Assembly (NCBI GenBank): GCA_027604665.1
Contig: JADGIZ010000192.1
Location: forward strand, 1-20,230
Direction: 5' to 3'
Length of the DNA stretch: 20,230 bases
Source of the DNA: Polyrhizophydium stewartii
Lineage: Eukaryota > Chytridiomycota > Chytridiomycetes > Rhizophydiales
Position numbers and translations under genes: made by a program. This document shows positions 1 to 8,109 of this stretch, piece by piece (the stretch's first letter is position 1; each line of letters begins with the position of its first letter). The notes beneath the pieces are model-generated. The model made no database searches. It was not told the DNA's origin and was given only the letters and a program-made list of their open reading frames with translations.

Positions 1-186
1 CCCACCCGCCGCGCGCCAGGCACGCGAACGCAGCCAGGCCCGTTACATCGGCCCGCCCGCCCAAGGCGATGCATGCATGCGCGCACGTACGTGCGGTCCG
101 TGTCGCTACCGTCAGCGCCTGTGTCCGGCCGATGCCAGCACCTCTTGGGCCACCGCAGCCGGCGACAACAGCGGCCACACACGCAC
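1..186 (-). other. Start of intron 1 of the tricarboxylate carrier gene
   Basis: The stretch begins (reading leftwards) with the donor GTGCGT at 186-181. Read on the minus strand, a CTGACGGTAG motif near 105 could be a branch site plus acceptor, but the sequence after it does not match the expected second carrier segment in any frame. I therefore treat the whole stretch as intron, possibly with undetected exon sequence. It also contains a tract of strictly alternating purine and pyrimidine at 69-95. Confidence 0.45.
69..95. repeat. 27-nt alternating purine-pyrimidine tract
   Basis: From 69 to 95 every base alternates between purine and pyrimidine. It is built of ATGC steps, then GCGC, then two ACGT steps. 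Such runs can adopt the Z-form under negative supercoiling. The tract lies in the presumed carrier intron. Alternation is seen directly; any structural role is an inference. Confidence 0.6.
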
Positions 187-321
187 CGTCCCCGCCGTGC
201 TCTGCAGCTGCAGCTGTGTCTTGACGTACTCGGTCGGATACGTGATGGCCCCCTCGACCGCGCCGGCAATCGCACCCGCAGACAGCGACTGCCAGGCAGG
301 CACCTTGCTCTTTCCGCCCAT
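187..321 (-). CDS. CTP1: Mitochondrial tricarboxylate (citrate) carrier, first exon only (partial)
   Basis: This is the N-terminal exon (45 codons) of an SLC25-type carrier, which exchanges citrate or another tricarboxylate across the inner mitochondrial membrane. The ATG is at 321-319 on the minus strand. The first transmembrane segment is followed by the carrier signature P-T-E-Y-V-K-T-Q-L-Q (P-x-D/E-x-x-K/R). The lead-in A-G-A-I-A-G-A-V-E-G-A-I-T-Y-P resembles citrate carriers (yeast Ctp1, animal SLC25A1) more than other SLC25 members. The exon ends in phase 0 at a GTGCGT donor (186-181). No convincing second exon was found in 1-180, so the rest lies beyond the left edge. The start is only 31 nt downstream of the stop codon of the cyclase-like gene on the same strand. 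The carrier family is secure; citrate as substrate is an inference from a short segment. Confidence 0.8.
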
Positions 322-352
322 GTGGAAGTCGAGTCGAGAGCAGCAGCAAACT

Positions 353-3300
353 TCATTTCGGTGCTGCGCCATCGTCAGACACGAAATCAGACACCATCGC
401 CGTCGCTGCCGCGCCTCCCATCGCAATCGGCGAGCCGCGGTCCAGCAGCAGCTCGTATACTTTGAAGCCGCTGGCATGGATGTATCGCTTCGCCTCGTGA
501 TAGACCTCGCTCGAGCTGTCCAGTGGCGCGACTTTGCCGCTCGGCCGCCGCCTCCCCCGCGGGGACTCGATGGTGCCTGTCGTGCCTCCGCCAGTTCCAG
601 CTGTGCTGATGCTCGTCCCCAGATCGCTTGGTGCCGTCACGAACGCTTGCCTACGTCTCGTCACCCGTTGGTGGCGCTTGACTGCCATAACAAGCGCAAC
701 CTGCACGCGAAAGCGCATGTGCGGCCACACGCCTTGGGAAAGCTCGTGTGTGTCGCGCAGCAGCGCAGTCAAACCGCCAACGCACTCAAGCTGATTGCCT
801 CGCAGGTTGTGCAGCTGCGCTCGAATCGCACTTCGCAGCAACTGGTTGAGCCTCCCGCGGCATTGGCCAAGCAGCCGCTCGAGCACCATCAGCGTCTCCA
901 TCACGTTTCGCATCATGCTTGCGCTCTGCCGCCGATCCGCAAGCTCGAGCACAAACATGAGTGCGTCCCACATCCATGCCCAAGTCGTCGTCACAAGCAC
1001 AGACCGCGCCACCGCCGTCATGTCCTCGAGCAGCATTGCCGTCTTGGATACAAGCTTCTCAAGTGCAGGCAGGTTGTTCATCTTGGGGTCCGGCAGATTG
1101 CGCAGGATCACGACGGCATGCCCGCGGATCAGATTGAGCCACAGCCGGAACCTGATTATCGGGTGCACCGTCTCGCCATCCTTGAACAGCGAGCGCAGAT
1201 AGATGGCTCGCCGCGCGAGTGCGAGATAGTCGGCGTCGAGCTCAAGCCGGTACGCCTTGGCTACGCACCGCATACTGACGCCGTACAGCATCCACGACGA
1301 GTGCGGATCCAGCACACTCGTCACGTCCATGAGCGCAATCGATAGCCGCATTACCTCGGCAATGTTGCCCATAAAGTCGTTGATCTCGATGCGCACCACA
1401 AAGGCCTGCAGCCCAAGCAACGTGCCCTGCACGCTCTTGAGCTCGAGCGACCGCAGCACGCTCGATAGTCCGGCGTCTGCCGCAGCAAAGTCGCTTTGCG
1501 CCAGCGAGCTCTGCGCCATGTGATTCAGGTACATCTCCTTGTCCGGTGCGAGCGCGCGATCCAAGCCGGCCTCGGGTTGGATAAGCATACCCGACGCCGA
1601 CATCATTGCTTCCTGTGACTCGGCAAGCCTATCGACAACAACGGCCTTTCTGTGTAGCCACAGAGCCGTGCGGACTCGATCCAGACTCATCATTGTCACA
1701 CTGGCCGAGAACAGCTGCGCACCCCACAGGTGCGGTGCGGCGTTCTTGATCTTGAACGTCTGGTTCAGCGCAATCAGCTGCCAGCAGCGTAATCATCAGC
1801 AACTGTCGATTTGCACTAGGCTCATCCGCGAGTCCAAACCTGCACAAGCCAGCAGAGGTCGTAGTCGGCCTTTCGGTACGCATCCGTGGCAAGCCTCTCG
1901 AGTGCCTCGACAATCTTGCGCCGGTCTTCAATCTCCGTCCCGTCCACCGCGGAGCTATGTCTTGAGGCCCTGTTCCCGAAGGTGATGGAAAACAAGAGGT
2001 GCATACGCTCGGCAAAGAGCGACCACGCAAACTTGACGGTCCCCGGTTTAGGAATCGTGATCTTGAGCAGTGACAGCGCATGCAGGAGATGCTCTTGACC
2101 GTTCTGCGGCAGAGGCTAATTAGATCTCCCGTGGGCACTCGACATCCAGTCCGAGGCTTCACGGGCGGACGCACTCTGTTCTCGTCAATCAGGAGAAGCT
2201 TGCCAATGCTGAGCTCGCGGTGAGCGTACTGCAGCACAGCCTCGTGCGATGCTTGTCCAGCGTCAAAGCTTTTGTGACCGATACCAAGCGAGTCCTCGAG
2301 CTCGTTGAGCAGCTCATACGTCCGAACACCCTCGGAAACGATGCCTGTCTCAACATAGTAGTTGAAGAGCTGCTCGAGGCGCAGGGCGTACTTTTCGACA
2401 AGCTCTCGCGAATGCGACAGGTGATGCACCAGCGCGGGCAGAATGTCGCCGCGGGTCTCCATGGTCAGAAGCTGCTCGAGCCGCTCCGCAATCGCGGCAT
2501 GAATTGCTTCGCGCTGCTCGGCGGATATCATCGAGTATATCGCCTCCTGCCAAGAGCAAGGCGCATCAGTCAAGCTTTTTCACAGGATGCACGCAGCTCA
2601 CGGGAATGAGCCGTACCTGAATAATGACGTGCCTGCTCAACCGCGATGGCGAGTGTATGCGATTCAGCCGTCATGATGAAGGCAAAGTGCAGTCAAGACG
2701 CTGCTTACCTAAACCTGAGCGGCTCGTTTTCGTAGGTCGACTTGCGCACCAGGTATCGGAATTTGTCCTCGGCCTGGATGTACGCCCGCATGCCGCCAAT
2801 GTCGCCCTTGTTCCACGGCAACTCAGATCCCGCTCCGATAATCTCTATACACCGGGGCACCACGTCCGAGAGAAGTTCCAAATCAATCTGCTGGCCAAGA
2901 ACTGCCGAGACAAAGAGCAACAGCTGGTAGGTCTCGCTCAGCTGATCAATCTGCGACGATATGACCGTGCGCAAGCCTGACCCGACCAGGTTGGCAATGT
3001 CATCTGCACCAGTCCAGCCGACGTGCAGCGAGTCCGTCAAGAACAGATGCAGAACGGGCTCTTGGTCATCTTCAGGAACGATGACGGCATTACTTTTCCC
3101 GCCGTCATTGCCACTTGCTGCAGCGCCGCTGCGTGCTCCGCCGCTGATGCGCGCGCCAGCGTCAAGTGGGTCTGCATCGACTCCTTGCCTCTTTTGCTTG
3201 GAGTTGTTCACAAGGTCGTGCACAATCTCGACGATCTTGGACGCAAGCAGTTGCACGACAAAGCAGTTGCCATGTGAGTGCGTGTGGATCGCCTGAACGA

Positions 3301-6300
3301 GCTTCTCATCTATCGTGCATATCTTCTCCGAGGCGAGCGGCGTGAGGATGAGTCGGCGAACCATGTCGCGACTAAGCGGCGGTAGCTTGATAAACTTGAC
3401 CGTGTCGCGCTTGCATAGATCCGATATCTGCGATGCAACAGCGTCGTTTTCGTACTCCTGCCGTCCGGATGAGCCTGTTTTGTCAGCAACAAAACGAAAA
3501 GTTGCCATGTTGCGCAGCATGATCGCCAAACAGCGCGACTCACCTCCAGCGGTCGCGATAACAGCACAATGCACAGCTTTGGGCAGTTGTGAATAAGATC
3601 GTTGGTGAGTTCCCATCCCTTGGAGTCCAGCCACTGGACGTCGTCAAAGCACAGCACCACAGGTATCTTCATGTCCATCGTGATCTTGTTGAGCACGCGC
3701 GTCATGAACTGGCACAGTGCCATGTGGCGGCTGTCGCTGCGGACGCTCTGCGCCGCGCTCGCCTTGAACTTGAAAGGCAGGAAAGCATTGAGCAGCGCGA
3801 GGCAGTCCTGGCTCTCGCCGACAATGTTGAGAAGCTCGACCAGCTCCGCGCGGATGCGCGAAGTCGCGCGGTCGTCCATGTAGGCAGTGCCCATGGCGCT
3901 CGTCCTGCCATTGCTCGTGCTCATCTCTGATGAGGATGTTTGCAGCAGCAGAGAGTCTGTCGACGATGCGAAGTTGAGCGAGCTCGAGTTGCTGAAGGCG
4001 CTCATGCGCGACCCGCTCATTCTGCGCACAAAGCTGACCGAGGGCTTGAAAAGCGAAGCGCCGGCGCTGAACGGCGTCATGGCGTTGTTGAAGGAGCCCG
4101 AAGTGTTGGCAAAAGAGCCCACGCCAGAGTTGAGCGAGGCTGCGCCAGTGCTGTAAGAGCCCGGTCCGGGCGTAAACGAGGTCACGCCGTTGCTGAACGA
4201 GCCCTGGTTACCTCCGGCTGTGCTCGCGGCTTTGGCGACAGAGCCGACGTTGGCGAGCATCCAGCCGCCAGCGCCGCCATTAATGCTCGAGTTGGCCGTC
4301 ACGCTGACGCCTGTTCCGTTGGTACCGTTGTTGAACGATGTGGCTGCGAGAATGCTGATGTTTCCCGCGGTCGACAGCGACGGCAACGCGCCGCCCGTGT
4401 GCGTGACAAAGCTTCCGGCGCCGTAAATGTGGCTCATGCTGATCTGCGCGGGAGTGTTTGCGCTGCTGCTGCTGTGCGAGGAGCTGGTGCGATCACGCAG
4501 CATCCCAGAGACGTTGATCCCTGTGCTGCCGCCCGAGTTTGACAGTATCCCGCCGCTCTGCATCGAGTCGCGGCGATCCTCGAGCAGGAAGTTGAGCGTA
4601 TCTCGCGGCGTGCCCTGTCCAACAGCACTCGATAGCGAGCGGCGGTGTGACGACTTGAAGAAGCTGGGCCGCTTTGCTCGGGGATGCTGCACAGTCTCGG
4701 CGCGAGTAATGCCCGAGTCAGCCTCAGGAGTACCCGGTAATCCCTGCTGGTGTTGAGGAATCGTCGACGCGGATCCGGCGGCAGCGGCGGCGATCGCTGC
4801 GGCAGCTCCGCTGATCGGCAGACGCTGGCCTGAAAGTGGCGAAGCTGTTGCAGCCGATGTTGTCGGCCTTGGGCAATATGGGCCAGATATCACGCCTATG
4901 GAGTTCATAGGCCTCTGGGCTGTCGACGCTGCGTTTTGTGATGGAAAAGAAGAGGTGACTGACTTGGAGGCCCATGGCGCGTTTGAGGCTTTGCTTGCAG
5001 CATTGTTGTTGCTGTTGCTGTTGCTGCTGCTGACTATGCGATCGGTCAGGCCCGGCCTGGACTTGCTAATCTGCAGCAGCTGGCGGGCCAAGCTCAGGAA
5101 CAGCTCCTGAAACGAGTAATACGGCTTGCGTCTGCCAATCTCGTTCGATCTCCCGAAACTGGGCGAGTCGCTTGGGTGTCAGGCATTTCAGTCAAGCGAG
5201 TGGTTGATGCTTACCGCTTACCATGCAATGCATGATGTGCTCATCAGTGCTTCGTTGATCATGAACTCGCCGAGTATGGTCTTCCCCTATATTGGCCGCC
5301 AAAGGCGTCAGGCAAGGCTCGAATCTTTGGCGGCAGATGCGCATGCAGAGATGCCTCACGAGCCCAGACTCTCCAGTGATGACCAGCAGGTTGTTGGTCT
5401 CGCCGTTGCGCCAGCGCGTGAACATCTGCTGGATCATCATCTGCTCGGCCTCACGCCCAATCAGCTCGGGCATGTTGCTGACGCGCTTGTGCATCGTGAC
5501 GTGGCGAAGCGGTCGCACAGCTTCCCACAGGTCAGGCTCTTCACCAGGCTCGTATACAACCTGCCTCCCGCTTGCGTAAGTGCGGTATCCCGCGTCGCCT
5601 CATCAGCACATGCTCAAATCCCACCGAGGTTGTGTGCGAAATCCGCCTGCGCCGGAACTGCTTGAATCGCACAAACGTGGAGGCCTGCTCGTATGTCCGC
5701 TTGTCGGCTACAACGACGCTGTTGGGCAGCGACATGCTCGCAATCCCCAAAGCCTCGTTGCTCGCAAGCCCAAATACAAGATGATAGTTGCGCATGTCGT
5801 CTCTTCCAAAGCCAAGCTGGTTCCCGATAAAGCCCGTGAAGCTGCGCCACAGACTGATATCAGCAGGCGAGGGATCAAAGCAAGGCCGGCATCTCGTGAG
5901 AAGGCTACTTTAGGTTGGTTGCCAGCCCGATTGCAAGCTCCTGGATTGTCTCGTCCTTGGCAATGTGGCCGCGCAGAGCAACGGCAGCCCGCGCTGCAAA
6001 GGGTGCTTCCTTTTCATGGATATTCGGATCCAGGCCCCACGTCAAAGTCACGTAGGCGTTCTTCTCGTCGTTCTGCGTGCGGATATAGTCAGAGCTGAAC
6101 CCTTTGCAGCGTGCCACAAACGATTATTGATGCGCCGTTGGCCCACACCCAAAAATTCGTCAAACAGCCCTCGTACTTGGTCGCCACGGGTACGACATGC
6201 TGCATGATGTGCTGAAAGAGGTTCGCCGTGTGCTCTGGGTTCTCTATTCCGACATTGCGGAACTGAAGATGGGTCGCTTCGTCAGCGCTGCAGTGACGAG

Positions 6301-7835
6301 ACGAGCATGGCCCTAGCGCGGCTGCGACACCTTGATGACAATAGTCGACATGATGCGCAAGTAGCTCAAATACGTGCCCGCAGCAATCTGGTGCTGAGCA
6401 GAGCTGTTGGTGTACTCGCGGCACACATCCAGTACCTGCTGCGAGGGCATCTCCGGGTCATCACTTTCGCCGTTTCCGCCCGGTGTCTGGCGCCGCTTGC
6501 CGCGCATGATGCGCTTCATCATGTCGAGGGTATCCAGTGCTTGCTTGCTCGTACCAAGAAACGACATGTAACGCTCATCCGGTTCGACCTGCTCGCTGAC
6601 ACGGAACGGCCGCGGCCTGATTGTGGGCACGTTGATCGTCTGCTGCAGCCCGGTCCAGATGAGCGCGTTGAACACAATCTCGCCTTCGTGCGCCGCCTTG
6701 CGGTAAGTGTGCGCCGATGCCACGGCAGGCCCGACGACGCAGTGCTCGCGCCGCGCGCCTTTGATGCCAAAGTGTGTGTGGTGCAGCTGGCCGGTCTCGA
6801 TGGCAACGCGGACCTGCACGCGCTTGGATCCGATATCGGACCCGACGAGCGTGCTGTTGTACTTGTTGACGAACTTGATCAGCTCAATCACGCACCCGAT
6901 GCTGTGGAACTCGGCCGAGATCATGGCCGGTGCCCAGGATGTCTCGAGCGCGCTGCTGTCGGAGCGCCAGCATATGGTGACCACATCGCCCTGCGTGATC
7001 TGCGTCAGCCAGCCTCAGCTGAACGGTGGCGTGCGTGCTTTGCGCACCGAGAACTGCGTGATGTCGCCACTCCATTTTGTTGCCAGGGTGAAGATGCCGG
7101 TGTAGAACGGGCCAATGACGTTGCGCAGGCGCTCAACGCCCTGCGGTCCGCCTGCCTCTATCAAGGCCGTCGTGATGCCTGAACGCAAGCACGAGCGGTT
7201 TCAGAGAACGTCGAGGCTTGATAAAACTCTCTCCAAGTGCGCAACATAGCGCAAAACGCACCGGTAAGTCCCTGCAAGGCGAGCAGTGCAAGACAAGCGC
7301 TGATCGTCAGCAACCGATCTGCACCAGAGCGGACTCCACGGCGACGCACGGTCGCCAGAGAAGATCCGCGATCGACGCTGACAGATCGAAATAGGGGCCG
7401 GCACGACTGGTCCAGATCGCTGTACGCAGGAGTGCAGAGCGGCCGATTCCGCCGACAGCGCCGCACGCGATTCGCGAGAAGGTCCGCAACACATCGGGGC
7501 CAGCACATTGTCATGCGATCTGGCTCGATCTCCAGCTGCTGGCGGCTGCATCCGTCGCCACATCTGCGCCTCAGAGATCGAGCGCAGAAGGCCGGCCAGC
7601 CACGGCGCTGGCACCGATGTAGGCGCCAGGTCATGCCGGACCTTGTGGTCTGGCGATGCCGACACAGCTGCACACACACGCACGCACAAAGGGCCAGGTC
7701 GACACTGCGCCGCACACACACCGTGAACTCCACGACCGCAACGATGCCCGCGACCGTTACGACCGCCGGCCATTTGCTCAGCCTGTCGCTGAAGGTGTAA
7801 ACGTCGCGGATATGACGAGCCACATACGAATCCAT
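353..7835 (-). CDS. ADCY10-like (soluble adenylyl cyclase-like) multidomain protein, 14 exons, ~2045 aa
   Basis: Exons on the minus strand: 7835-7718, 7178-7048, 6990-6331, 6262-6149, 6072-5909, 5853-5610, 5560-5360, 5286-5222, 5158-3544, 3457-2709, 2632-2617, 2546-2175, 2103-1840, 1777-353 (6138 nt, TGA at 355-353). Domain order: class III cyclase-like C1 (about 25-185), C2 (about 290-440), AAA/STAND ATPase with Walker A GESGLGKT (540-547, joined across an intron) and Walker B V-V-L-C-F-D-D (D1071-D1072), then a helical TPR-like solenoid to the end. This is the order of animal ADCY10 (about 1600 aa); removing the ~380-residue insertion at about 608-988 gives a similar length. The usual cyclase residues are largely replaced, so activity is doubtful and a regulatory NTPase role is possible. 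The ATG at 7835 is the first in its frame. The first splice junction is the least certain. No signal peptide or membrane segment is visible. A related STAND ATPase with a cyclase relic is the alternative name. Confidence 0.82.
2617..2632 (-). other. 16-nt micro-exon of the cyclase-like gene
   Basis: The exon before it ends in phase 2 at a GTAAGC donor (2708-2703) and the next starts in phase 0 after a CAG acceptor (2549-2547), so they cannot be joined directly. A 16-nt segment bounded by GAGCAG on one side and a GTACGG donor on the other restores the frame. It yields R-F-R-H-V-I-I-Q-E-A-I-Y-S-M, which matches the R-F-x-H-x-x-x-x-E-x-x-Y pattern that follows the ATPase in STAND/AAA_16-type proteins. 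Flanking introns are 76 and 70 nt. Confidence 0.75.
4981..5036 (-). repeat. AAC/AGC triplet tract opening the disordered insertion of the cyclase-like protein
   Basis: Alternating AGC and AAC codons give S-S-S-N-S-N-S-N-N-N at the start of the ~380-residue insertion inside the ATPase domain. The remainder of the insertion is Ser/Asn/Gly/Thr-rich with loosely repeated G-S-F and S-F motifs. Confidence 0.75.
7179..7717 (-). other. Long first intron of the cyclase-like gene
   Basis: At about 539 nt this intron is roughly four times longer than any other complete intron in the window. The donor lies in a GTGTGTGTGCGG stretch with several overlapping GT choices. Only GTGTGC at 7717 keeps frame with the acceptor TTCAG at 7183-7179. 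It holds no recognisable domain, although one frame stays open right through it (7835 to 7161), so an unspliced or alternative exon cannot be excluded. Confidence 0.5.
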
Positions 7836-8109
7836 CGGGATTCGAGATCGCGGGCAAGAGTGAAATCTGCGCCTTTAGCGAAGGACTGTCCAGCGAGAGG
7901 GATCGAAAGTCGGCCCAACCCCATCCGGACACCGCGCTGGATTCTCGCAGATGTCGGAGGCTAGCGGGAGAGAGAGAGTGACCGCGAACACCGAGCGCTG
8001 AGAGCGACAAAACCAACATTTGCCAAACTTTTTTTAGATTAGAAGAGGGATTTATTAAGGAGCGAGGCGGCCGACTTCCCCTCAACCGGCACATTTGCCA
8101 AACTCCACA
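7836..8109. promoter_or_regulatory. Divergent promoter region between the cyclase-like gene and DUS1
   Basis: The 274 bp separate two ATGs pointing away from each other, so both promoters must overlap here unless one transcript starts inside the other gene. It contains a short GA run near 7970-7978, a T7 tract at 8029-8035 and an AT-rich patch around 8029-8060. A 14-bp sequence is present twice in direct orientation, the second copy ending 5 bp before the DUS1 ATG. No clear TATA box was found for either side. Confidence 0.6.
8016..8104. repeat. 14-bp direct repeat in the divergent promoter (8016-8029 and 8091-8104)
   Basis: Both copies read ACATTTGCCAAACT exactly and start 75 bp apart. The first is followed by the T7 tract, the second by CCACA and the DUS1 ATG. 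The central TTTGCCAAA is nearly self-complementary, as many transcription factor sites are. Identity is seen directly; function is not known. Confidence 0.7.

Noticed and set aside
100..115. Second carrier exon starting after a CTGACGGTAG motif
   Set aside because: None of the three frames after it reads like the expected matrix-loop and second-helix sequence of a carrier.
77..1345. A 422-codon open frame on the plus strand
   Set aside because: It lies opposite the last exon of the cyclase-like gene and the carrier exon. It has no recognisable motif, and the minus-strand frames carry clear family signatures.
8048..8053. TTTATT in the divergent promoter as a minus-strand AATAAA
   Set aside because: Both genes start at this gap, so no transcript is expected to end here on the minus strand.
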